34,580 bases of DNA from an uncultured Clostridia bacterium (GCA_934500875.1 CAKSTL010000017.1:1-34580); one strand, 5' to 3'; positions 8,265 through 15,916 are shown, counted from the stretch's first letter. Notes: generated by a model from the letters alone, not told the origin. Translations and numbers: made by a program.

Positions 8265-9530
8265 TCAGCGGTAAAAGTACACGTCAGCCTCATCTCCAAC
8301 CTCGATTTTTTCAATAATCTGCGTAAGGTCGTAATTTGAAAATTCGTAATTTTCACTTTGGCACAATGCAGCTTCGCTCTTGTGTGCGTTTATTTTTTCA
8401 ATGCGGTTTTTCATATCGTCAAACGTCAGAAAGCCGTTTTTATAAAGGTTGATTATTCCTGAACGCTGTGTTTCGCAGCGGCGGATTATTGGGGGTAAAA
8501 AGTTGTCTGAGGTGTATTTTTCAGATAGCAGACTGTTCAAAAATTTGAAAATTTCGGTCTTTAGCTGCTCAAAATTAACTGAAGTTTTACAATTCGGGCA
8601 GGTTAAAATGTTCTTGCCCTGCACAAGATTGGTTTTGCATTTTTTGCATATCGCAAGAGAGTAAAATATGTTGTTTGACTTTGAAAACCTTTGAGATTTT
8701 TTTCTGCCGGCAAGAATTTTTTCGGCTGTTTCAAAGGTTTTTTTGTCTATAATTTTAAAATTCTGCCTGATGTGAGTGTTCCATTCATTCTCAGGCAGTT
8801 TTTTTCGTGTTCCGCTTAAAAAATTATCAGTCTGCGATTTGTTGTTTTGCAGCACGCCCGTGTAAATGGGGTTTTTCAGTATTCTGACAATCGCCTTTGC
8901 GCTCCACATTCCGCCTTTTTTTGAAGGAACAGAGCGCTCGTTTAAAAAATCGGCAATCTTTCTCGAACCCATTCCGAGCTTTGTGTAAAGGCTGAAAATC
9001 AACCGCACCGTGTCTGCCTCGCTGCTGTTGATTTTTAGTGAGTATGTACCGTCCTTGTCGTATCCGTATACAAGACTCGGCGTTCTGCCTTTTTTTGCGC
9101 TCTGCTTTTTTCCGAAAATAACCCTTTTTGAAAGGTTTTCCGACTCCTGCTGTGCCAGGGCGGCAAACACGGTAAGCACAAATTCGGAATCACCCAAAAG
9201 CGTCTGATTGTTTGACAAAAAGCGGACGTCAATATTGTGCGATTTAAGATGTCTTATTCCGACTAAAAAATCGGCGGTGTTGCGGGCAAAACGTGAAATA
9301 TCCTTTGTGACAACAATGTCAAAAATGTTCTTTTCGCAGTCGTTCAAAAGATTTATAAACTCCGTTCTGTTCTGCATTTTTTTGCCGCTTATGCCCTCGT
9401 CGGCATACACCTTTACAAGTGTGTCGCCGCACTTTTTTGCATAATCCTTAAAAAAACTTTCCTGATTTTTCAGCGAATTAATCTGCTCGCTGCTCGAAGT
9501 TGAAACCCTGCAATATGCCGCCATTCTCAT
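8265..9530 (-). CDS. Large serine recombinase (site-specific integrase/excisionase)
   Basis: 421 aa from ATG 9530, chosen because GGAGG lies 9 bases upstream and because the nucleophile in YCRVSTS then becomes Ser10, as in gamma-delta resolvase. Order of parts: resolvase catalytic domain (1 to about 145, with YADEGISGK, VVTKDISRFARN and the FAALAQQESENLSKR helix), recombinase DNA-binding domain (about 150-260, KNPIYTGVLQNN), a Cys4 zinc ribbon (CKKCKTNLVQGK...CPNCK, about 300-325) and a short helical tail. This is the usual plan of transposon/phage integrases that join a 2-bp core in attB and attP. It is shorter than many relatives. Being next to attR and inside a split gene, it is the obvious enzyme for insertion and possibly excision of this element. 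Confidence 0.92.
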   Translation of the reverse strand: MRMAAYCRVSTSSSEQINSLKNQESFFKDYAKKCGDTLVKVYADEGISGKKMQNRTEFINLLNDCEKNIFDIVVTKDISRFARNTADFLVGIRHLKSHNIDVRFLSNNQTLLGDSEFVLTVFAALAQQESENLSKRVIFGKKQSAKKGRTPSLVYGYDKDGTYSLKINSSEADTVRLIFSLYTKLGMGSRKIADFLNERSVPSKKGGMWSAKAIVRILKNPIYTGVLQNNKSQTDNFLSGTRKKLPENEWNTHIRQNFKIIDKKTFETAEKILAGRKKSQRFSKSNNIFYSLAICKKCKTNLVQGKNILTCPNCKTSVNFEQLKTEIFKFLNSLLSEKYTSDNFLPPIIRRCETQRSGIINLYKNGFLTFDDMKNRIEKINAHKSEAALCQSENYEFSNYDLTQIIEKIEVGDEADVYFYR

Positions 9531-9633
9531 ATAGCTCTGCCTCCTTTTTAAATGCGCTTTTCTTTCCTTCGGCAATTTTTTTAACCTTTTTTGCAAGGCT
9601 TTTTTCGTCGGGTACAATAAAATTTACCTTCAT
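9478..9633 (-). CDS. Small 51-aa ORF overlapping the recombinase start
   Basis: ATG at 9633 (GGTGATG upstream), TAA at 9478-9480; it begins MKVNFIVPDEKSLAKKVKK and is lysine-rich. It runs in a different frame from the recombinase and overlaps its first 53 bases, and the recombinase GGAGG lies inside it, an arrangement that favours translational coupling. Its small size, basic charge and place between attR and the recombinase fit an accessory DNA-binding protein, possibly a recombination directionality factor, but no family is recognised. It could be a leader ORF only. It has no obvious sigma-A promoter; transcription would start within or near attR. Confidence 0.55.
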   Translation of the reverse strand: MKVNFIVPDEKSLAKKVKKIAEGKKSAFKKEAELYENGGILQGFNFEQRAD

Positions 9634-9666
9634 AAATCATCACCCGATATATTTATACTCGCAAAT

Positions 9667-9712
9667 TTCAAAAGTGATGACAATAACAGAAGTTGTTGAC
9701 CCGATTGCGCTT
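9667..9712 (+). other. attR: right recombination junction of the intervening element
   Basis: Element DNA (AAAAGTGATGACAATAACA, 9670-9688) meets the shared GA core at 9689-9690. From 9691 the sequence codes in frame for the missing half of the split gene (A GTT GTT GAC CCG). The element half-site is the palindromic partner of the one at 3479-3497. Together they would form a 40-bp attP in the excised circle, with the distal AAAAGTG and CGCTTTT arms equally far from the core. Confidence 0.7.
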
Positions 9713-10069
9713 GATTTAAAGGTTGTTGAACCGAACGAAAAATGCTGCTGCGTATGCTGCTGCGACGTTTCTTCAATTCCGAACAGCATAAACGGCTTGT
9801 TTGACGAGCGTTTTGTTGATGACGATGGCGACAGAAAGGTTCTTGTTACAATAGGTCTTTTCTCGATAGTAAGACTTGAGAGAGATGTTCAGCTTATTGT
9901 GCCTGTTGACGATTTCTGCGTTCCCGAGTGCGACTGCACACCTTCGGGCAACAACAATCCGTGCGACCTGTTTGACAGAATTAGTTTCCCTGTTGACGAA
10001 TTTTTCCCTCCCGAGAGAAACTCGTTTGATTCTATAGGGGATAACGGCGGCAGACGCTGCAGAGATTAA
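9691..10069 (+). CDS. Interrupted conserved Cys-rich protein, C-terminal half
   Basis: In-frame continuation of the gene starting at 3027. It supplies the last base of codon 151 and 125 further residues: EVVDPIALDLKVVEP, a Cys-rich stretch (KCCCVCCCD), a beta-type segment (VLVTIGLFSIVRLERDVQL), a second Cys group (CVPECDC) and a conserved-looking DEFFPPE tail, then TAA. The only nearby start (ATG 9677) has no ribosome binding site, and no promoter faces this way, so the half is probably silent while the element is in place. The reading frame has no damage, which suggests either recent insertion or selection for an excised state. Function unknown; Cys-rich, possibly a structural or spore-associated protein (speculation). 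Confidence 0.75.
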
Positions 10070-10085
10070 TTTTAAAATTATATGC

Positions 10086-10122
10086 AAAAAAGCCTTTGCA
10101 AATTAATTGCAAAGGCCTTTTT
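10086..10122. terminator. Bidirectional intrinsic terminator between the split gene and fba
   Basis: Stem GCCTTTGCAA (10092-10101) with TTGCAAAGGC (10107-10116), loop of 5 bases, flanked by A6 on the left and T5 on the right. It can therefore end transcription from both convergent genes. Confidence 0.85.
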
Positions 10123-10150
10123 GCGGTTTTATGTTTCTATAAAAATAGAA

Positions 10151-11086
10151 TCAGGCTTTGTTATCGCAACCCAAAACATTAAGGATTTTGTGTTTAACCA
10201 TATCCTTAACAGCTTCCCTTGCGGGTCCTAAATACTGTCTTGGGTCGAAGTGAGAGGGATTATCATTAAAGTATTTTCTGATAGTTCCCGTTACTGCGAG
10301 TCTGATATCCGAGTCAATGTTGATTTTGCAAACTGCGCTTCTTGCAGCCTGACGGAGCATTTCCTCAGGGATACCGATAGCGTCGGGCATTTTGCCGCCG
10401 TTTTCATTAATCATTTTTACATATTCCGGAATAACACTGCTTGCGCCGTGGAGAACAATCGGAAAATTAGGAAGATTTTTCTCTATCTCGGCAAGAATGT
10501 CAAATCTGAGCTGCGGTTTCTGACCGGGTTTGAATTTATAAGCGCCGTGGCTTGTGCCGATTGCAATAGCAAGCGAGTCAACACCTGTGCGTGTTGCAAA
10601 ATCGTAAACCTGCTCGGGCTTTGTAAACGAAGCGTCCTCATCCGAAACGTTAACGTCATCTTCAATACCTGCAAGCTGACCGAGCTCGCCTTCAACAACA
10701 ACGCCGTGAGCGTGCGCATATTCAACAACTTTTTTTGTAAGAGCAATATTTTCTTCATAGGGATGCTTGGAGCCGTCAATCATAACGGAGGTAAAACCGC
10801 CGTCAATGCAGGATTTGCAAAGCTCAAAGCTGTCGCCGTGGTCAAGATGAAGTGCGATGGGAAGATTTGTTTCTTCAACCGCTGCCTCAACAAGCTTAAC
10901 AAGATAAGTATGGTTTGCATATTTTCTTGCACCGGACGAAACCTGGAGGATAAGAGGTGCGTTTACTTCTTTTCCCGCTTCGGTAATTCCCTGGATAATT
11001 TCCATATTATTTACATTAAATGCGCCGATAGCATAGCCGCCTTCGTATGCCTTGCGGAACATTTCTTTTGTTGTAACCAATGGCAT
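10151..11086 (-). CDS. fba: Class II fructose-1,6-bisphosphate aldolase
   Basis: 311 aa. Cleaves fructose 1,6-bisphosphate to dihydroxyacetone phosphate and glyceraldehyde 3-phosphate in glycolysis and works in reverse in gluconeogenesis; cytoplasmic. The class II signature is clear: LHLDHGD (catalytic Asp82, zinc ligand His83), VEGELGQLAG with Glu134, GTSHGAYKFKPG with zinc ligand His180, and VLHGASS with zinc ligand His213, then NIDSDIR near 265 for phosphate binding. Length matches the FbaA family of Bacillota. Start ATG 11084-11086 has GGAGTG upstream. It has its own promoter (TTGATT, 17, TAAAAT) 93 bases after purine nucleoside phosphorylase, and ends before the bidirectional terminator. 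Confidence 0.96.
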   Translation of the reverse strand: MPLVTTKEMFRKAYEGGYAIGAFNVNNMEIIQGITEAGKEVNAPLILQVSSGARKYANHTYLVKLVEAAVEETNLPIALHLDHGDSFELCKSCIDGGFTSVMIDGSKHPYEENIALTKKVVEYAHAHGVVVEGELGQLAGIEDDVNVSDEDASFTKPEQVYDFATRTGVDSLAIAIGTSHGAYKFKPGQKPQLRFDILAEIEKNLPNFPIVLHGASSVIPEYVKMINENGGKMPDAIGIPEEMLRQAARSAVCKINIDSDIRLAVTGTIRKYFNDNPSHFDPRQYLGPAREAVKDMVKHKILNVLGCDNKA

Positions 11087-11120
11087 AATGTGTCACTCCT
11101 TAAAATTTAACTTCGTTAAT

Positions 11121-11149
11121 ATTTTATCATATATTTTTAATAAAATCAA
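11121..11149 (-). promoter_or_regulatory. sigma-A promoter of fba
   Basis: On the minus strand, TTGATT (11149-11144), 17-base spacer, TAAAAT (11126-11121), in an AT-rich 93-base gap. It gives a leader of roughly 25-30 bases to the aldolase start. Confidence 0.65.
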
Positions 11150-11179
11150 TACTTTTTTTGAAATTGCAGACATTAAAAT

Positions 11180-11998
11180 TCACATTTTTTCCAGCACAGA
11201 TTTCAAAAGCAGTGTAAAACTGTCCGAAACGGCATTGGCGGTTTTGCCGACATCCTCGTGGCTTAAGGTATCCTCGCCAAGACCTGCCGCCATATTTGTA
11301 ATGCAGCTTATGCCGAGAATTTTCATACCGCAGTGCCTTGCCGCCATAGCCTCGCACGCAGTGCTCATTCCCACACAGTCGGCACCGAGAGTTTTAAACA
11401 TACGTATTTCGGCAGGCGTTTCGTAATTCGGTCCCGGCGCCTGAAGATATACGCCGGTTTTTAAATCTATATTATTTTCAGCCGCCGCACTTTTCGCAAT
11501 GCACAGCAAATTCTTATCGTAAACGTTTGACATATCGGGAAATCTCTCGCCGAGAACATCAATATTTTTACCTCTTAACGGCGACGGCACAAAAGTTGAA
11601 ATATGGTCTGTAATTGCCATAATGGCGCCCTTTGAAAGGTTTTCGTTTATGCCGCCCGCAGCGTTTGTGACAATAAGATTTTCCGCTCCCGAAAGGTGCA
11701 TAAGGCGCACGCCCATCACAACGTCGGACATCTCGTATCCTTCATAAAAATGCACTCTGCCTTGCATTATCATAATGCTTTTGCCCTTAAAATTTCCGAA
11801 TACAAACCGCCCCGTGTGACCTGATACGGTGGATACGGGAAAAAATTCAAGATTTGAATATTCCACGGTTTTAAAAACCTCAATTTCGTTTGCAAAACCG
11901 CCAAGCCCCGTACCGAGAATTATGCCGATTTGCGGTTTAAACTCTGCTTGCCGTTTAAGATTTTCAAAACATTTAAAAAGCTTTTGCTCTGCGTCCAT
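11180..11998 (-). CDS. punA: Purine nucleoside phosphorylase (inosine/guanosine type)
   Basis: 272 aa from ATG 11998 (AGGAAAA upstream). Splits purine nucleosides with phosphate to base plus (deoxy)ribose 1-phosphate in purine salvage. Family marks: GIILGTGLGG near the N-terminus, phosphate-binding STVSGHTGRFVFG, QGRVHFYEGY, VTNAAGGIN (phosphate and base site), APGPNYETPAEIRM, GMSTACEAMAARHCGM (ribose/base site) and ITNMAAGL. The trimeric low-molecular-mass PNP family has this length. ATG lies one base after the stop of the acyl-CoA ligase-type gene, so the two are coupled although no pathway links them. In some relatives this subfamily is misnamed xanthosine phosphorylase; specificity cannot be read here. 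Confidence 0.93.
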   Translation of the reverse strand: MDAEQKLFKCFENLKRQAEFKPQIGIILGTGLGGFANEIEVFKTVEYSNLEFFPVSTVSGHTGRFVFGNFKGKSIMIMQGRVHFYEGYEMSDVVMGVRLMHLSGAENLIVTNAAGGINENLSKGAIMAITDHISTFVPSPLRGKNIDVLGERFPDMSNVYDKNLLCIAKSAAAENNIDLKTGVYLQAPGPNYETPAEIRMFKTLGADCVGMSTACEAMAARHCGMKILGISCITNMAAGLGEDTLSHEDVGKTANAVSDSFTLLLKSVLEKM

Positions 11999-11999
11999 A

Positions 12000-13721
12000 T
12001 TATTTTTCCTTTTTAGGCATTTCAAGATAACGTTTAATTTTTCCTGTTGTTGTTTTGATAAGCTCTTTTTCTCTTATTTCAAATTTTCTTATATATTTAT
12101 ACAAAGGATTTCGCTTGTTTACGGCCTTAACAGCGTTCTCTATGACAGAGCGAATCTGCTCCTGCGAAACGTCATCGCCGTAAACCGATTTGATTTCATC
12201 ATATTTCGGCACAATAAGCGCACAAAGATATGTTTCGCCGTCCTCGGGATTATATTCGCCGTACACCATACTTTCCAGAATAAATTCGTTTTCGTTAAGA
12301 AAAATTTCAAGCTCCTCGGGGAAAATGTTTTTGCCGTTCTGTGTTACTATAACGCTCTTTTTTCTGCCGGTAATATGGCAAAATCCCTCGTCGTCAATAT
12401 ATCCCAAATCGCCCGTATGGAACCAGCCGTCAACAATAACCTCGTCGGTTGCCTCTTTGTTCTGATAGTAACCGAGCATAACGTTCGGGCCTTTGCACAC
12501 AATTTCTCCTATACCTTCGCTGTTTTTGTCAACAACGTCAATTGCAATGTTCGGCATAGCCTGACCTGCGGAATCGTCCCTGAAATTTGTGTCACGGTTG
12601 AGCGCAACGATAGGGGAGCACTCGGTAATTCCGTAGCCCTGAATAACAAGAAATCCAAAATCTCTCAATCCCTTTGAAACTTCGGGATTCGGTGCAGCGG
12701 CGCCGACCACAAACATTCTGAAATGACCGCCGAAGTTGTCGTGTATTTGTTTAAAAATCTTTTTTCGCATATCAATGTGCATTTTTCTTAGCGAATTTGA
12801 AACCTTAATGCCTTTTTTTAGCTTTCCATCGATTTTATTTTTTCTTGCCGCACTCCAGATTCTTTTATACATTGCCTCAATAACGGCAGGAACGCAAAGC
12901 ATAACGGTTGCCTTGCTTTCGGCAAGGTTTTTTGCAATGTATTTCAGTCCGTCGCAGTGCGCAACAGTGCAGCCTCTGTACAGAGGAGCCAAAAATCCGC
13001 AGTTGCACTCGTATGTGTGATGCAGCGGAAGAATGGATAAAAATACATCTCCCGGTCCGATATACGTCATTGTGCACATTCCCATAAGAGCGGCGCAGAT
13101 GTTTTTATGTGACAAAAGAACGCCCTTTGAAACGGCGGTTGTGCCGGATGTAAAGAGCAGAATTTTTGCCTCGTCGGGATTTATTTTCACCTCCGAAAAG
13201 CTTTTATCGCCCTCCGAAACCATCATTTTTCCCGATAACAGAAGCTTTTTAAAGCTGATTTCCTGTTCGGTATTGTCATCCAAATCCATATTTACAAGAA
13301 AACGCAATTTTTTGTTTTCTTCACGTGCTTTAATCATATCTTCCGAAAATTTTCCGGAATAAACAACGGTTGTAACATCTGCAAAATCAAGAAGGTGCGA
13401 CCAGTCCTCATAAGGAAGCTCTTTGTCTATGGGAACGATTACCGACTCGCCGTTTGCCGCCGCAAGGTATGTTACTGCCCATTCATACCTGTTCTGACCT
13501 ATAACGGCAATTTTTTTGCCTGCAAGGTTCATTCTCATAAATGCCGTTCCGAGGCCTTCAACGTCTTTGTAAAACTCTTTGTACGTTACGCCTTCGTACT
13601 GGCTTTTTCTGTCCTTTTTCACTAAAAATGCGTTTGTGTCGCCGTATTTTTTGACGCTGTTTTCCAGCATATTTTTAAGCGACACTATTTCGTCAACCGG
13701 ATAGTAGGGAACATTTTTCAT
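12000..13721 (-). CDS. AMP-forming acyl-CoA synthetase (long-chain fatty acid ligase family)
   Basis: 573 aa from ATG 13721, preferred over GTG 13730 because AGGAG is 8 bases upstream. ANL-superfamily adenylate-forming enzyme. ATP loop LLFTSGTTAVSKGV near residue 188-201, HHTYE motif, VVGAAAPNPEV, substrate/ATP motif GYGITECSPIV, adenine/ribose motif GWFHTGDLGYID, hinge GRKKSVIVTQNGKNIFPEE and a C-terminal catalytic lysine in TTTGKIKRY. Known relatives activate long-chain fatty acids to acyl-CoA or acyl-AMP; the precise substrate is unclear. It has no transmembrane segment. It sits 20 bases after the topoisomerase A gene and one base before purine nucleoside phosphorylase in a run of same-strand genes. 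Confidence 0.9.
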   Translation of the reverse strand: MKNVPYYPVDEIVSLKNMLENSVKKYGDTNAFLVKKDRKSQYEGVTYKEFYKDVEGLGTAFMRMNLAGKKIAVIGQNRYEWAVTYLAAANGESVIVPIDKELPYEDWSHLLDFADVTTVVYSGKFSEDMIKAREENKKLRFLVNMDLDDNTEQEISFKKLLLSGKMMVSEGDKSFSEVKINPDEAKILLFTSGTTAVSKGVLLSHKNICAALMGMCTMTYIGPGDVFLSILPLHHTYECNCGFLAPLYRGCTVAHCDGLKYIAKNLAESKATVMLCVPAVIEAMYKRIWSAARKNKIDGKLKKGIKVSNSLRKMHIDMRKKIFKQIHDNFGGHFRMFVVGAAAPNPEVSKGLRDFGFLVIQGYGITECSPIVALNRDTNFRDDSAGQAMPNIAIDVVDKNSEGIGEIVCKGPNVMLGYYQNKEATDEVIVDGWFHTGDLGYIDDEGFCHITGRKKSVIVTQNGKNIFPEELEIFLNENEFILESMVYGEYNPEDGETYLCALIVPKYDEIKSVYGDDVSQEQIRSVIENAVKAVNKRNPLYKYIRKFEIREKELIKTTTGKIKRYLEMPKKEK

Positions 13722-13741
13722 TTTAACCACTCCTAAAAATT

Positions 13742-15916
13742 TTAAAATAAACTCAGCTGTGTGTTCGGATTGTCCTCGTCTTTAAGATAGTATCCCGTTG
13801 CAGGGACGTTTTTCGTCTTGTAATACTCAATGTCGGAAAGTGACGCTTCCGACGCAAAAGATACCTTTGTAACAACGCTTTTTTTCTTCATATTCATAAC
13901 CGCAACGCCTTGTGTGTCACGTGTGGTTTTGGGGTTCAGGCAAGAGGTTGAAAATACCATAACCTTGTCGATTGAACTGTATATAACCATATCGCAGTCA
14001 TCTGTAATATGCTTTACGGCAACAAGCTTTGATTTATTGCTGTAAGCGTTAATAAGCTTTTTGCGGTTTGTTTTGGTTTCGTAGCTTTTAAGGTTAACTC
14101 TTGCAACCTTGCCGTTTTCAAAAAAGTAGAGCAAATCGCCTGTATAATCCGAAGTTGCAATTGCAAAAACTATTTTTTCGCCCTGTTCCATTTTTGCAAT
14201 GTTCGGCACAAAATGACCCCAGTCGCTCGCCTTGCAGTCTGCAACCTCGTGAAGTTTAAGCTTGTAGGCATTGCACATATTGCTGATAAGAACAAGGTCT
14301 GCTTTGTTGGTTGTTTCCTGCTCAAGAACGATAAAATCGCCGTCCTTGAGTTTTTGCGCAGAGCTTGAGCGCAGCGACACGGCTGATATTTTTTTAAGAT
14401 ACCCGTCATTTGTAAGAAAAATTTTAAGATTGTAGTCGTCAATAAAGCTTTCTTCTTCGTAAAGTGTAATTTCGTCGCTTTCAACAACGGTTGTTTTGCG
14501 CTCTTTTCCGTATTTTTTTGAAATTCTCTTCAAATCTTCGATAATAAGCTTTTTAACCTCGTTATCGTCAGACAGGATTTTGTTTATATTTTCAATTTCC
14601 GCCTTTAAATCGTCAATATCTTTTAATCTGTTTAAAATATACTGTTTGTTAAGGTTGCGGAGTTTTATTTCCGCAATAAAATCCGCCTGCGCTTCATCAA
14701 TGCCGAAGCCTTTCATAAGGTTAGGAACAACATCTTCGTCACGCTCGGTGTTTCGTATAATTGCAATCGCTTTGTCAATGTCCAGAAGAATTTTTTTAAG
14801 TCCTTCCAGAAGGTGGAGGCGGGTTGTAATCTTGTCAAAATCAAATTTCAGCTTTCTTTTTATGCAGTTTATTCTGAAATTTGTCCAGTGCATAAGAATT
14901 TCACGCACTCCCAGAACCATAGGCGTTGTGCCGATAAGCACGTTCATATTGCAGCTAAACGAATCTTCAAGCGGAGTAAGCTTATAAAGCTTTGTCATAA
15001 GCATATCCGGCGAGGCATTTTTTTTGATATCAATCGTAATTTTAAGACCTTTAAGGTCGGTTTCGTCCCTAAGGTCGGTAATTTCTTTGATTTTTCCGAC
15101 TTTTATAAGTTCGATAATCTTGTCTATAATCGCTTCGCTCGTAGTGCTGTACGGAATTTCGTAAATTTCAATAAGCGAATTTTTCTTGTCGTAGCGGTAT
15201 TTTGCTCTAACCTTTATGCTTCCTCTGCCTGTGCGGTAAATGTTGTCCAAAGCCGCTCTGTCCAAAATAAGCGAGCCGCCTGTTGAAAAATCGGGCGCAA
15301 TCAGCGTTTTTGATATGTCGCAGTTCGGATTTTTAAGATACGCAATGGCAGTATCGCAAACCTCTTTAAGGTTAAAACTTGGTATGCAGCTTGCCATACC
15401 CACCGCAATACCCTGGTTTGGGTTTACAAGAATGTTCGGAAACGAAACGGGCAAAAGGGTAGGCTCGGTCATTGTGCCGTCATAGTTGCTCACAAAATCA
15501 ACCGTATTTTTGTCAATATCGCCAAAAACCTCTTTGCATATTTCTTCCAATTTTACCTCGGTGTAACGTGACGCAGCGTATGCCATATCTCTTGAATACT
15601 GCTTGGCAAAGTTACCCTTTGAATCCACAAACGGGTGCAAAAGCGCCTCGTTTCCTCTGGTAAGACGCACCATAGTTTCGTATATTGCTGCGTCGCCGTG
15701 GGGGTTAAGTTTCATTGTTTCGCCCACGATATTTGCCGATTTTCGCTGTTTTCCGTTTATAAGACCCATTTTATACATTGTATACAAAAGCTTCCTGTGC
15801 GAGGGCTTAAATCCGTCAATTTCGGGGATTGCCCTTGAAATTATAACGCTCATTGCATACGGCATATAATTTTCTTTAAGTGTTTGAGTAATTTTTTGTT
15901 CCGTGTTATTCTCCAA
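13742..15916 (-). CDS. parC: DNA topoisomerase IV subunit A (ParC-like)
   Basis: 724 aa. Type IIA topoisomerase breakage-reunion subunit; with the adjacent B subunit it passes one duplex through another to decatenate or relax DNA. Catalytic Tyr118 in AASRYTE; quinolone region NPHGDAAIYET; NPNQGIAVGMAS dimer-core motif; coiled-coil region about 380-480; C-terminal beta-propeller about 490-710 of divergent, short type. Start is TTG at 15916 (AGGA 10 bases upstream); the next ATG would cut into KENYMPYAMSV. Two notable points: Ala76 occupies the position of E. coli GyrA Ser83, and the last five residues are QLSLF, the consensus beta-clamp-binding pentapeptide. A gyrase paralogue is the alternative, but pairing with a ParE-like gene upstream and the divergent propeller favour topoisomerase IV. 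Confidence 0.88.
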   Translation of the reverse strand: MENNTEQKITQTLKENYMPYAMSVIISRAIPEIDGFKPSHRKLLYTMYKMGLINGKQRKSANIVGETMKLNPHGDAAIYETMVRLTRGNEALLHPFVDSKGNFAKQYSRDMAYAASRYTEVKLEEICKEVFGDIDKNTVDFVSNYDGTMTEPTLLPVSFPNILVNPNQGIAVGMASCIPSFNLKEVCDTAIAYLKNPNCDISKTLIAPDFSTGGSLILDRAALDNIYRTGRGSIKVRAKYRYDKKNSLIEIYEIPYSTTSEAIIDKIIELIKVGKIKEITDLRDETDLKGLKITIDIKKNASPDMLMTKLYKLTPLEDSFSCNMNVLIGTTPMVLGVREILMHWTNFRINCIKRKLKFDFDKITTRLHLLEGLKKILLDIDKAIAIIRNTERDEDVVPNLMKGFGIDEAQADFIAEIKLRNLNKQYILNRLKDIDDLKAEIENINKILSDDNEVKKLIIEDLKRISKKYGKERKTTVVESDEITLYEEESFIDDYNLKIFLTNDGYLKKISAVSLRSSSAQKLKDGDFIVLEQETTNKADLVLISNMCNAYKLKLHEVADCKASDWGHFVPNIAKMEQGEKIVFAIATSDYTGDLLYFFENGKVARVNLKSYETKTNRKKLINAYSNKSKLVAVKHITDDCDMVIYSSIDKVMVFSTSCLNPKTTRDTQGVAVMNMKKKSVVTKVSFASEASLSDIEYYKTKNVPATGYYLKDEDNPNTQLSLF

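Larger units (their letters stand above)
3479..9690. mobile_element. 6.2-kb serine-recombinase intervening element carrying SLH surface-protein genes
   Basis: The 6,212 bp between the two halves of the split gene hold a self-contained module: sigma-A promoter (3525-3553), anchored protein (3595-4296), large SLH protein (4311-7196), terminator, small SLH protein (7257-8264), and on the other strand a large serine recombinase (8265-9530) behind a 51-codon ORF (9478-9633) next to the right boundary. No replication, mobilisation, phage structural or transposase gene is present. Recombinase beside one att site, a 2-bp core without longer direct repeats and insertion inside a coding sequence are typical of elements moved by large serine recombinases. 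Exact in-frame rejoining makes it comparable in plan to sporulation intervening sequences such as skin in sigK, though the cargo differs. Confidence 0.8.

Noticed and set aside
9478..9617. Recombinase start at 9617
   Set aside because: It has no ribosome binding site and would put 29 basic residues before the catalytic domain; ATG 9530 has GGAGG and sets the nucleophile at Ser10.
9500..9690. A longer plus-strand protein starting at 9500 that would include the C-terminal half
   Set aside because: The first 60 codons are antisense to the recombinase and the small ORF, have no ribosome binding site, and share nothing with the cysteine-rich half.
3479..9690. Insertion sequence, group II intron or prophage as the nature of the intervening element
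   Set aside because: No DDE transposase, terminal inverted repeats with target duplication, reverse transcriptase or phage structural gene is present; the only mobility gene is a serine recombinase.
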